Counted from the stretch's first letter, positions 39,244 through 50,840 are shown. The stretch is 64,000 bases of DNA from Anisakis pegreffii (GCA_035041965.1 JAPYMA010000325.1:248001-312000), one strand, 5' to 3'. Notes: generated by a model not told the origin, from the sequence alone. A program made the numbers and translations.

Positions 39244-39465
39244 GTGGGGATTCTCTTTAAGGATTCAGAACACTACTCACGATCAGCGAGAGATTTTCCT
39301 GATCATAAGCGCGAGCGATTTATGAAGTTGAAAAAAGGGAATCGAAATGAAATGAGACAGATGCGATTACGAGATCGTTTAAGTTCTAAAATATTGATTC
39401 GCAAGAATCTTTGTGAGAATAACAAGGCTATTTCTTCGAAAGGGAGCGCTTCATTCCAGGATTAA
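39244..39465 (+). pseudogene. Possible decayed retroelement gag zinc-knuckle fragment
   Basis: The frame reads GILFKDSEHYSRSARDFPDH and then KRERFMKLKKGNR. This resembles the knuckle and following basic region of BEL/Pao-type gag proteins (C-x2-C, then a HYSR(S/K)C-x3-FP pattern), but the expected cysteines are replaced. The rest (LIRKNLCENNKAI) fits the same region. No pol, integrase or long terminal repeats were found nearby. The resemblance is from memory and short. If correct it is a non-functional relic. Confidence 0.22.
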
Positions 39466-40021
39466 TTTTGAGATAGAGGAAATGTTTCATTCGAGAAGAT
39501 ACGATCGAAAAAATTCAGTGTGAAGTATATTTGTGAGCGCAATCAATTTCATTTGAAATTATGAGAGTAAACAGACTATTGATAAAATTTTCGGTTTTTC
39601 ATCGGTAAATAATTCGACAGCTGCAAAAATTTGTGGAATGATAGACCAGGAGCAGAAGCGCTTCCAGGTTACATTTGTGTGGTTTTCATGCTTTGGTTTT
39701 ATGCTTTTGGTATGCGTGCTTCAGTGCTGTTGTGAGCATTCGAACTGTAATGTTTTTGTTAAGTGAAGACAGAATATTCAGGTGAAAGTAACAATCCTAT
39801 AGCATTGAAATCAATGTTGCTGCCAGCACTGCAATATTAACCAGTTTCATGCTGAAAATAATAATTGCAGACTGCTTGATAATTCAGTTATAGAATGAAT
39901 CCCGCATTCTTGTATCGCACTGTTGTCTCCTCATCCTAGGTCCGCTGAGCGTTGAATAATGGAAGCAGAATCCATCAACCCATACACCGCCATTCCGTTT
40001 GATTTTTGGCTTACTCTAGTT

Positions 40022-40258
40022 TTATCCAGTCCTGGTTTGTCCGAATAGTGCCAACTCTTCTCCCTTCCCCCACCTATGAATTGCTTGAAGATTTCTCAGG
40101 AACCTACGGATGCGTCCTTCTGCGGAATACGATTCTGGATTGTCACTTGTATCCGAATAGATAAACACATTCCTCAGAATCTCTAGATTCAGAATATCAT
40201 GTATTTTGCTGAGCAGTCTCTGCTTACTTCTGCAGATATTGCTATTTTTAAAGCTACC
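40022..40258 (-). other. Open frame of 78 codons, unidentified
   Basis: On the minus strand the frame is open from stop to stop. It contains ICRSKQRLLSKIHDILNLEI, YSDTSDNPESYSAEGRIRRF and LRNLQAIHRWGKGEELALFG. Its composition is protein-like (charged, few Ser/Leu runs) and it lies in the repeat-rich block, so it may be a transposon gene relic. No family was recognised. Confidence 0.2.
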
Positions 40259-40356
40259 TCAAAGTTATAGGGATTATCGTGGGATTTGATCACTTCAGGG
40301 TGTTTCGTTGAATTCTGAAGAGATCGTGAAACTTATTGATTTGTCGTTTACTCGCA

Positions 40357-41160
40357 ATTCATTGGTCACGCCAAACGTCATAACTCTCGTAATTGATCAA
40401 TTGCCGACAACATTTAAAAGAGATTTCTGTAGCGCTTAATCTCGGCTACAACGTGGTGTATATCACGATTATAAATTTTCCTTGTCGGGTGGGTACCAAT
40501 TTAAATTATTTGTTGAGATTTTGCACTTAACGCGAAGTCGAAAATCACAAAGGTATGTTGATTCCTGGAAAATCTGTCAAGCATATTCTATTCTCCTGAA
40601 TCTGCGTTACAAAATGCTATACGATTTTCACAGATTCATTTCCGTCAAATGGGTAAGAAATTCACATTTCTGAACATATATCAAGTGAATATCTCACTTC
40701 AGCCACTTGGCGAACTGACATTCCGTTCGTACATGACGAAGTGTGTGTACGCCTTAGTATCGAGGTATACATATACTTCGCCAAGTACGAAAGGAATGAC
40801 AGTCGCTAAGTGACGGAAGTGGGATTTTCATTTGATATATGTTCAGAAATGTGAATTTCTTACCTACTTAACAGGAATAAATCCGGGCAAATCATATATC
40901 ATTTTGTAGCGAAGATCCAGGAGAACAAAACTTAGCTGATAGATTTACCAGTAATCGACATATGCTCGAGATTTTCGATCTCGCCTTAAGGGCAAAAATG
41001 CAACAGATACTTTCAATTGGTACCCACCCGACAGGAGACATTTCTAATCATGATATATACCATGTTGTAGCCGAGATTAAGTACAGCAGAAATCTCTGTT
41101 AGATTTTGTCGCCAATTGTTAAGTTAAGAGAGTTATGACGCTCGGCGTGAGCAATGGTGA
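40357..41160. mobile_element. Fold-back element, two ~390 bp inverted arms
   Basis: The left half (about 40357-40755) and right half (about 40760-41160) are inverted copies. Matches include cacgcc...cgtcataactctc with gagagttatgacg...ggcgtg at the outer ends, gtcgggtgggtaccaatt with aattggtacccacccgac mid-arm, and ggtaagaaattcacatttct with agaaatgtgaatttcttacc near the apex. Almost no spacer separates the arms. There is no coding capacity. Such structures are known as fold-back transposons or long-hairpin MITEs and can give long double-stranded RNA if transcribed. The arms differ at many sites, so the copy is old. Confidence 0.8.
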
Positions 41161-41908
41161 TGTTCACTTATACTCTCAGTGACTATAAACCGACTGATAT
41201 TCTTCTGAAATGTAACAGAGATGAAGCTCAGGATTTCTGTAGGGTTGTTTTGATATGTTTTTATACGAACCGTTTTATTATTTATAATAACAGTGTACAC
41301 TTTTAAAAAGTAATAAAAATATGAAATTGAATCTATAGTAAAATTCACACTAGCACAGCTATAGTGAACTGAGTCTGGTGACGCAAGAGCATATTGATGC
41401 AATACATATGAGGAACAAATTGCACGATCTCTATACCGTCATACTGTACCAATATTTGACTGCTAATTCCATCGTCTTGATACGACAATGATCACTCATG
41501 AAGTTGGCATGATCAGATTAATGCTCTATCCGAATATGTTTTTAGGAGTACTAATCACATTCAACGATAAAACAACTCAAAACAAAATTGTTTATTATGT
41601 GTATCGACATCAGTCAAACGTGATTTTATTCGGCTACATCAATGAAACCGACGAACACTGACAGCGCAAAAGTGACATTAAGTAAATTTTGAATGACAAA
41701 GGAAGCAAAAAGGAGGTAGAGCCGCGAAAGATTTGAACGTGAGCATTGGGACAAAATTACTCTGAAACAATCATAATTATCTTCGAAATCACTGACATCA
41801 TAAAACAATACAAGAGAACAAAATTTCTCACAATCTTAATGATTGTTGCTCAATCATCAATCCAATCAGAAGCGGGTGATAAGTTGCGAAGAGTCATGCG
41901 TCGTCTGA

Positions 41909-42493
41909 TATATTGACAGAGTTTCCTGTAATTCATGTGCATTGCTCTTCTCGTATGAATTAAACTCCTTTGCTCAAACTGCCAAGGATAACGAGTTGTA
42001 TGGCCGAATTCGAAATGAAAAATCGACTGCAGAGGCTGATACTTATACTGCACCAGCCATTGGCTTGACAAGCAATAATGAACTCGAAAGTGATGACGAA
42101 CGGTGGATTTATCCAAAAGTCATCGGTGAATTACGGTTGAGCAATGCATTATGTGTCAATATTGATAAACTTAACTTGCGGCTCTTGGCAAGAACCGCAA
42201 CTTATCCACGCGTTATCAAGATATTGTCTTAGCTGATTATCGCAGTCTCAGAAAACGCTTTTTTATCTTGTGGCGATGACCTCACTAACTCATTGAAATT
42301 GCGGCTCGAATCGGGGAACGCGAGTAAACGTACGTATCTTAAGAATGCAAACATCCAATATAAACTTACTACGTTCACGGCTTCTACAATCGTCATAAGA
42401 TCTATAGCAAAGCTCGAACTCGTAACGTTCCGTCATTCACATTGCATAATTACACTGTGTCAAAGAACGATCGCAATCCAAATCTCAAATTAA
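41909..42493 (+). pseudogene. Unidentified protein-like frame with one internal stop
   Basis: One plus-strand frame is open from 41909 to a TAA at 42491-42493 except for TAG at 42230. It contains SFAQTAKDNELYGRIRNEKS, TSNNELESDDERWIYPKVIG, LCVNIDKLNLRLLARTATYP and, after the stop, CGDDLTNSLKLRLESGNASK followed by RTYLKNANIQYKL. The charged, varied composition suggests real coding origin, most likely a decayed gene or two exons with unrecognised splice sites around the stop. No family was recognised. Confidence 0.35.
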
Positions 42494-43067
42494 GCGTGCT
42501 TTCAAATTAGAAAAATTCGCCGTTGAACATCATAGTCTATTTGTTTGACCAACAATGGCAGAAAGTTGAGGGGCTTCATGACAACAAGAAGCATACGAAG
42601 TGTTCAGTTTTAACATACCCGAATGTACATCGTTTTTTCTACACTACTGATTTAAGATGACACGGAGAGAAAGAGTGATAAATCCTTATTCAACAACCAT
42701 CAAATCCCAGATAAATAGCAGCAATTGCAGTTAACTTTGTATAAAGCTATTCGGCGTTTCATGTGTCCGCCTGATGCAAACTGACGTAATCATTCATCAT
42801 TAATTTTGGGACTGGCTGTGACAGGTGACTGATTAGAACGCAGGTGAATGGTCTGTAGTTTACATTAGGACTGAATTGCGGGCCTCAAGCAATCACAAGA
42901 TTCTAGGAACACTAACCCTTTTCTCAACATCGGAGACTTTTGAACCCGATTCTATCCCCAGCCCAACCATTCCCATCACGGAACTATTGATTCACACTAC
43001 AACTTCCAAAACAATGATCCTAAAGTCTTTGAAAATTTGATCAGACGAATAAGCATTAAAGGCTCAC

Positions 43068-43173
43068 CTAATACCGAAGCTGTTGAAACATCTCCAGAAC
43101 TCGACTCTAAAACTGTTGAAACAACTGTAGTCAGGTGAATTGCCAGAAGCACAAGGAGCAAACCAACCTTCAT
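43068..43173 (-). CDS. Candidate first exon of a small secreted protein
   Basis: On the minus strand, ATG at 43173 starts MKVGLLLVLLAIHLTTVVST, a textbook signal peptide (Lys, hydrophobic core, small residues at the cleavage site), followed by VLESSSGDVSTASVL. It ends at a consensus donor (TTAG|GTGAGC) at 43068. A TTCGCAG acceptor 8 bases before the ATG would suit spliced-leader addition. A possible second exon near 42955-42918 (ESGSKVSDVEKR) is phase-compatible, but the rest was not found. The setting among repeats makes a relic possible. Confidence 0.35.
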
Positions 43174-43909
43174 ACTCACCGCTGCGAATGTAACAGAGTG
43201 TAGTGAATATCTTCATCAAAGAGGAGACGAATATGTATTGTTTTCAGAAGTAACTGTGGGCGTTTCAATGTGCACTCTTCGTTTGCAGCTAGAAATCAAG
43301 CCAGTTGATATTCATGACTAATTGATATTCATAATGTTCATGACACTGCCTTTCATAAACAGAATGACATCATTGATGGTACGAAATCGAGCAAACGCTG
43401 CTGAATTTCGTGCAGAAATAGAAATGAAGGTTTGAAAGGCAGTCATCAACGTAATACTGCATTCAAAACACTTGTGTCAAAAATTCCAACATTACTAGAT
43501 TCATAGTAACAATCATATTTTGCATAGACAATATTCAGACCTTCAGGCAGTGAAAAAACGAGTGGGCTGATTTAAGCAGGCAGTGACTCAAGATGTTTTT
43601 TAATTTATGTTAAACGATCTATGACAATTAAACCCGGTATAATCGAATGTGAATCATAACTGTTGACTTTCTGATCGAAAATTGTCATGAACATTTTCTG
43701 GAACCGTTCAAATGTCCATTCGTCAATTCAGAAAGGCATAATGAGAGAAATCAATTGGAGAAGCCGATGGTGAGGAGAAACAATCATGTCACAGTGCAAA
43801 CCTGAGTGTATCTTTAGTTTGAATATAATGATCCTGATATTGCTACACTCTTGTGCTTATTGAAAAATACAAATACAGTGAATTTGAATGAGCGGCTCAG
43901 ACACTTGAA

Positions 43910-44507
43910 ATCATCAACAATAAAATAGCTACATCTCCTCAACTAACCAGTGTCGCCTGACAAAATATATATTTCTCCGAATTCAGAGATTCTGCTCGAT
44001 CGATTGATGTGAAGAAATTGATATGTTACTAGTCAAAGCTGAGAGTACGGAAGGCATGAATGTAGTAACCCCTATAGCATCAGTAAAACTGCTATATCTC
44101 CCCATAGAGGCAGTATTCCGCGGCGAAATTACGTTTTTAGAATGTAGAGATTCTGCTCGATCGAATGGTGTATAAATACTATCATGTTACCGGAAACCTG
44201 TGAACACGGTAGGCTTGAACATATCAAACTTATACTTCTATAGTAAGGTATAATAGCTGATCAAATGCATATCAATGAGCACCATTGCATTAGTTAAGAT
44301 AGCTTTAATAAAATAGCTATATCTCCTCAACTAAGCAAAATCGTCCGACAAAATATATTTTTTTCTGTATCCGGAAATTCGGCTCGATCGATTGATGTGA
44401 AGAAATTGATATCTTACAGGTCAAAGCTGAGAGTACGATAGTCTTAAATGTGGTAACCCATATAGCATCAGTAAAATAGCCATATCTCTTCATAGAGGCA
44501 GAATTAA
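43910..44507. repeat. Satellite block B, about 163 bp unit
   Basis: The same family as block A at 37.8 kb and the same orientation. The landmark agtaaaat(a/t)gc(t/c)(a/t)(t/c)atctc recurs near 43921, 44083, 44309 and 44474. Units share gctcgatcgattgatgtga, agaaattgatat and ggtcaaagctgagagtac. Internal similarity is higher than between blocks. It ends abruptly where fold-back arm sequence begins (44508). Confidence 0.8.
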
Positions 44508-45055
44508 CAATTGGCGACAAAATTTAAAAATGATTTCTGTAGTACTCAGACTCGGCTACAACATGGTGTACAACATTCCGTCTAATTTTTATATTCGCAA
44601 TAGAGAGAATTTCAATTTCTTCAGTATGCATGCAAATTGTGACCACTGACCAACTGTGACCACCATTGCTCACGCCGAGCGTCATAACTCTCTTAACTTA
44701 ACAATTGGTGACAAAATCTGAGAAGGATTTCTGTTGCACTCAATCTCGGCTACAACACGGTATACATCATGATTTAAAATTTTTCGTGTCGGGTGGGTAC
44801 CAATTGAAAGTATCTGTTGCATTTTTGCCCTTAAGGCGAAATCGAAAATCTCGAGCGTATATCGATCTCTGGTGAATATATCAGCTATTTTTTGTTCTCC
44901 TGGATCTGCACTACAAAATGATATATGATTTGCCCGGATTTATTCCCGTTGAGTAGGTAAGAAATTCACATTTCTGAACATATATCAAATGAAAATCTCA
45001 CTTCGTTCGTACTTGGCGAACTGTCACTTCGTTCGTACTTGGCGAACTGTCATTA
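44508..45055. mobile_element. Extra copies of the fold-back arm, one partial and one full
   Basis: A ~70 bp partial copy of the arm start lies at about 44508-44580 (caattggcgacaaaat, ctcggctacaacatggtgta). A nearly full single arm at about 44667-45055 has the same order of landmarks as the 40.4 kb element: cgccgagcgtcataactctc, gtcgggtgggtaccaatt, ggtaagaaattcacatttct. It ends in a duplicated cacttcgttcgtacttggcg unit where the intact element has its apex. No opposite arm follows. Confidence 0.75.
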
Positions 45056-45493
45056 TCGCAATATCGATAGCCGTCCCGTTAATAAGAGAATGGAAAAATT
45101 GTGAATGGAGTGGAAATTATGTATTTGATTCTCTGTGAGGGTCGTGCTTTCATACACAAACATTGAGTAGTGCATGAATAGAACAAAATATTCGTGATTA
45201 TTATTCAAAGAAGTCGTCTTTAATTGAGACTTTGGAGCAAGCTCGAGTAACGGGCTTAGAGACTCATCAATGCATGTATTTAAAATGCGAATGATCATTG
45301 ACGTTAGATCAGTCTTTTAAAAGCGAAGAACCTCGGCTACTCCAGCCACCATTCTGGCAGTTTAGTCATTCATGAGTGAGTCGGAGATATAGTGATGATA
45401 TTAAACTGCTGTCGATTTTAGTTGCAATCGGAAGAGCTTTGCTTGGTCGTGTTCACGTTGCTACTTTAACGTTGAGAATCACTCTGAACAAGT

Positions 45494-45508
45494 ACTTTTT
45501 TGTTTCAG
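45494..45508 (+). promoter_or_regulatory. Probable spliced-leader acceptor of the ST7 homologue
   Basis: acttttttgtttcag is a strong nematode-type 3' splice site placed 23 bases before the ATG at 45532. No donor is needed if a spliced leader is added in trans. A cis-spliced 5'UTR exon further upstream is the alternative. Confidence 0.55.
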
Positions 45509-45531
45509 CTAGTGATCAGTAACGTCGCAAA

Positions 45532-48500
45532 ATGATCAGTCGACTAAAGTCGTGGATTACGTGGTCATGGACGTATTTGTGGGCCTTGTGGTTCCTTTTG
45601 GTTGTTGCACTCATTTATATTCTTCGCGGACCGCTCAGAATCACTGAATCTCTCGAAAGTGGTTCGTTTGTTCTACTTTCGATTCTTTTGTCTAGTGCTT
45701 TTGCTTCAACCGTACTTACATGTAGGGTGTTATTGTCAACGTTAAAACTCTACTTTAAAAAGTTTTGATGTTGTTGCAAAGCGGCTGTTGTTGTGTGTAT
45801 ATTGCTTTCTTCATTGTGCTTTCAGTATTTAAGGTTGTGACAGCACAGTACGTGATTAGGTAAAATTTGATCTACTCAAGCCAGTGATCAGAGTGGTTTT
45901 TGAGGGATGAGACAGCTGCTATAATAACGGCAGTATCTTCATTTAAAGAAATGAACTGTGTTCGAGTTCGCCTTTATGCTATTAAAAATTGATATGTGAT
46001 CACATTTTTATCATTGATTATTGCTTGCTCAAGATAAGTGCTCAGTGAGAGAATTTTCTATTTCAGCGTCCTCATACTTCAATAATTTGACACCAAAATT
46101 CTATGTAGCTTTAACGGGCACGTCAAGTCTTGTCTCAGGGATTATATTAATTTTTGAGTGGTGGTATTTTAAGAAGTAAGTTACTTTGTGGAACGTTTCC
46201 ATTCATTTTTTATTTGTTTTGTCAGCTTTATATTATCTTTTTTTTAAAATTGAAATTCAGTTGTAATCATCAAGCGAGGTCTTCATTCGGTTACAAATTT
46301 TGGTCATTTTGTAGTTCGGGTTGCAAAACTCAAAATGGCAGTTCGTCCGTACGTATCCGTAATTGGATATAGAATGTGAACAGCTACGAAATGTACGAAT
46401 GTACGGACGAAATGTTTTGACTTCAGCAACCTAAACTATAAGCACATGCTATTTTTATTACATAAATATACGGGTTTATTAAAAAGAACGAAATAATACC
46501 GGGTGAATACTCAAGAATATGATCATTATCGATCATTATTATTGTTGTTAGCATTTTACTGTTGTGATTTTTGTTGCGATTGTTGATCAAAATTGTTATT
46601 TGTTATCGTATGATTCAGTAATTCCGGTGAAAACGGTACCGGTAGTGAGGATGGCAGCGATAATGAAGACGGTGTCGAATCAGCTAGTCGATCTGTACCA
46701 GGTAGTCATCACTTGTTTGTGGAACAGTGTTGTTTTATCATTTTCATTGTTATTATTATGATTATTGCTGTGCTTACACATTGGTTTAATTTCTAACCGA
46801 TTATATCCTCTCATAAAAATATTCGATCATTTCACCGAGTTGTTCATCGTGATCAGTTCAGCTTTGTTGATTTAGAATGTAAAGTGTGGCGTAATCCAAC
46901 GGCGTTGTTTCGTGGTGCCGAATATCAACGGTTCACAAAAATGACGGGTAAAGAGCCGTTGACGTATTACGACATGAATTTGTCGGCGCAAGATCATCAG
47001 AATTTCTTCACGTGTGACGGCGATACCGGTAAACAGGATTATGAAAGTCGGTTGTTATCGTTTGGTTTTCAAATGGTTTTCGAAAAATTTTATTCGAATC
47101 AATTAATCAATCATCACTCGTTAGTGTTTGGTTGGCGTGCTCGCGGGATGGTGTCAATCAAAGCTGTAAAACAGTCCTAACGGAAACGTTGCGAGCATTG
47201 TTGTGGTCAGCATGATTACAAATGTTCGATAAGCTGACCAATCCAAGTATATCCGAATCAACGACGCATAAATTGTGCCTAAGTTTTTCGTGGACGTTCC
47301 AAATTTTGATTGGGAAATATTAGTGGAAAATTGTGAAAGAAATTGAGACTGATGGAAGTTAAGTTGAATAGATGTGATTACAGTAATGCAAGTGGCTTGG
47401 CGAGAACGAGACAGTTATTCGCGAATAAATGCCGCATATAAAGCACTGGAAATAAATCCGGACTGTGCGCCAGCATTGATTCTTCTGGCCGAAGAAGAAT
47501 GCCAAACGATCGCTGATGTTGAACAAACACTCAAGTTGGTTTTGTTGCATTCGATTTGTTTCGTTTATTTTCTTGGCGCATCAAAGCAGTCGGTACCATT
47601 TGCAGATCAAAACGTTGTCGGTTGTTTTGATCTACCAAAAATATCTTCTTTATTCTTTTGTAAATTTCGTGTTATTTAATGAGTTCTTCAATTTGAATAG
47701 TACATATTATGACCGATGTGAGTACGTATGTAAATTCATTTGCAGACGAGCACTGAAAGCAACAGAAGCGAATTATCGAAAGACGCAATCACAAATGCAT
47801 TACGATGTTGCATCAGATCCTGTTCATCGTTTGTTTTTTGTTTTTTATTGTTGTTGACATTACTTAATAATTGTCGCAGAGAATCAAAAATACACGGAAA
47901 CGAATAATTAGAAGTGTTTTTGATATTGTTGTTGTTGTTGATAATGAGAATGGGTGTGTGTTAAAGGACGAGATGTGAATTTATTGGTGTTTGTGCGAAG
48001 ACGTTTAGCGATGTGTGCACGACGTCAAGGTCGATTGAAAGAGGCCGTGAAAATGATGCGCGATGTGCGTTGTTCTATTCATTATTCTCTCATGATACTC
48101 GTCTTAATTATCAGTTTTCAATCGAATCGAAATGTGCTGTGTGAGATTCATTGCGTATCCGCCGTTCGAGAATCATTGGTTTATCTCATTGCTGATGGCA
48201 GAGTCGAAGAGTTTTCTAAACAGAATGAATAAATGGTTGCATGTGGATTGAATGTGTGAATATCTGAATGCAGTATTTCGTATTGTTATTTCAGTTGATA
48301 AAAGAATTTCCAATGCTCAATGTGATGAATATTCACGAGAATCTCATCGAAGTTCTATTAGAGCAACAGGCTTATGCGGATGCACAGGCTGTTTTGGCCA
48401 GATACGATGGTGAGTTCGTAATAATTTTCAAAACTTTTTTCGATTGAATATTTTGTGAATATTGTAAATGAATGTGATTTGTGGAGATGGGTAAACATTG

Positions 48501-50018
48501 ATGACACCAATAGTGGTGATTATATGCAGTGGTGATGGAGAGTATCGTAATGATTAGTCAATCAAAAAAAGATCAGTTAGCAGTTGCGAAGTTCGAGCCC
48601 GTAAAATGATTTTCTTGCAGATATCAGTTTACCGAAATCAGCCACCATTTGTTTCACGTCTGCGCTGTTGAAAGTTCGTACTGTGGCAGATAAGTGAGTT
48701 GTTTGGTGTATTACTAATAGTAAGAGATATGAATGCGAATAAGCATCAGACTAATCGGTATGTGTTTGAAGATTCACACCGGATTTTGTGCAGCGTCGTG
48801 GCTTGAGTGCCGCCGAGTTGAACGCAGTGGATGCGATCCATCGTGCGGTCGAATTCAATCCTCATGTGGCCAAGTATCTGCTGGAGTTGAAACCGTTGAT
48901 ACTGCCTCCGGAGCATTTATTGAAACGCGGTGATTCAGAGGCGATCGCATACGCATTCTGGCATCTGCAACACTGGAAACGGATCGATGGTGCGTTGTCT
49001 CTGTTGCAGTGCACTTGGGAAGGAAGTGAGTAGTTTGTGTTGATCAGTTAATTGTAACGTGTGGAACATTGTTTTTTGTTCGTTTGTGATATATTATCCA
49101 GTTCAAACACAAGCAATCCTTATTACGAACCATGTTAGCAGTGCTTTTGAATGCCTTGCCGAAACTCTGATCAAGAGATTAGTTAAGGATGCGCATTCAT
49201 TGACTCACAATAATTTTCAGCATTTCGTATGATACCAAATCCGCTCGAAAAAGGACATCTTTTCTATCCATACCCATCTTGTACAGAGGCTGCCGATCGA
49301 GAGCTTTTACCAAGTAATTTCTATGGATGTTTCTGTATATTTTTTGATTTACATTACTGCCAGCAATATTTAATTTTGCTTGTTTACTGTTTTATTGCTT
49401 TTATCAGAATGTTTATTGGGTTTTTTTTCGTAACTAACTGCAAGGGTTTTTAAGCAGTATAAACGTAACTTATTTTTAGCATTTTAATGAATTTGGTTAG
49501 GTGCAAATTTTGGTAGTTCTCTTCGAAATACTATACTTGATTACGAAAAATGGATTCCTTCGAATAATATGCAATTAATTCCAGCTTGGCATGAAGTTTC
49601 TGTGTATCCAAAACGAGATTTACCGTTTTTCACGGTACTCACAGCATTACTCTGTTTACTGACGGCCTTTCTAGCTATCGTCACTCATCAGTATCCGAAG
49701 GTAAGGATCTATTGGTTTGTTGCTTGATTATGAATCGCTGCTGTATTTTTGTTGCCATTTACGATATCCGTTTGTGTTATTAAATTTATTTCATTTTATA
49801 CCGGACGATTCGTGTGAGGATCAGTAGTATTAACAAATGAAATGTGGCATATTGTAATGAGAGTAAACAAATTTAAGGAGCTGATGCAACCGTTAACGTC
49901 GTTGAGCAATTTAGCGCATGCATTCTTGGATCTAATCTATAGTGTAATACCGGATAACGTTATAAACTTATTGGCATCGAAACCAGCTGTCATTCCTTCT
50001 ACGGATGCAGTTAATTGA
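45532..50018 (+). CDS. ST7: ST7 family membrane protein, complete, 13 exons
   Basis: Homologue of human ST7/ST7L (suppressor of tumorigenicity 7), a multi-pass membrane protein of poorly defined role. Exons: 45532-45661, 46067-46175, 46619-46701, 46876-47028, 47384-47534, 47746-47828, 47967-48064, 48295-48409, 48621-48693, 48772-49025, 49221-49313, 49585-49700, 49878-50018; joined 532 residues, stop TGA. Membrane segments: [12 protein letters not shown] near residue 25, [20 protein letters not shown] near 55-75, and [20 protein letters not shown] near 461-480. The soluble central part is TPR-like and highly conserved ([79 protein letters not shown]). A short segment following WWYF in vertebrates is missing at the exon 2/3 junction, which carries an acidic Asn/Ser/Gly linker instead. 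All phases agree. Confidence 0.95.
46342..46411. repeat. Short inverted repeat in ST7 intron 2
   Basis: ttcgtccgtac (46342-46352) and gtacggacgaa (46401-46411) are perfect inverted 11-mers about 48 bases apart, with further cgtac/gtacg copies between them. Probably the remnant of a small inverted-repeat element. Confidence 0.6.
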
Positions 50019-50793
50019 ACAGTTGATTATCAGGTATTGTTTGATCTTAACATTTCATCTTCTATCACCCATCCATTCATAAAGCTCTTCATTTATCAGT
50101 GCAGTTTAATTAATTGAACCAATCGTGAATGTTGGCGATAGGCAGATCTGTGTATCATTAATGAATTTGATGGCGATTGTTTTGTTGTCTGTCTGGATAG
50201 GATGTAGAAAGCATTTTTTTGGGTTTATTGGGTTACTCGAAATTTGTTGATCAGTTTATTGATGGACCCATTTTTCAATTCCTTTCTGTCATTATTAATT
50301 TTGTTTAGATCATTTCATTTCAGGTGTCGAATATTCATCATATTCAATCAGAGTTCATCACCGATTACGGCTACCCTCAACCGTTAAAATGATCAGTTCA
50401 ACTCAGTTAAAATGACACAAAAATCTTTCCTTTCGATGGTATCGTTATCTTTATGGTCATTATTTTACCACTTTCACTGTTAATTACTGTCATTGGCCGT
50501 TATCACGCAATACTATAAAGTGCATCTCGAATGAAATGAATTAAAGTTCTTTTTTTGAGATGTTAATTGCATTATTATTAGACTGCTTTTGGTGTGTGGG
50601 ATAGATTTGGATTCGTTGTTTTTATTTGGAGTACACATGAGGTTTGGGTGAATGGTCTAGAGAGGTGAAGCGAAGCACGATTTCGTTCGTGACTGTTGTT
50701 ATTATCGCTGCTATTGTCATGAAGGAAGTATGAGGAGTGCATTGAAAGTACAACAGTGAGCAGTGCATTGCTCATTATTACATTGGTGTTAAT

Positions 50794-50840
50794 CTGCAAG
50801 CCTTCCCAAAATAGGTACCCAATTTTGGAAAGGCTTGCAG
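50794..50840. repeat. 19 bp-stem hairpin downstream of ST7
   Basis: ctgcaagccttcccaaaat and attttggaaaggcttgcag pair over 19 bases with one mismatch around a 9-base loop (aggtaccca). It lies about 775 bases past the ST7 stop. It could be an inverted-repeat element end pair or a small-RNA precursor, though the stem is shorter than that of a typical microRNA hairpin. Confidence 0.75.

Noticed and set aside
48575..48605. tRNA-like gttcgagcccg box
   Set aside because: No matching A box or cloverleaf can be folded around it; it is ST7 intron sequence.
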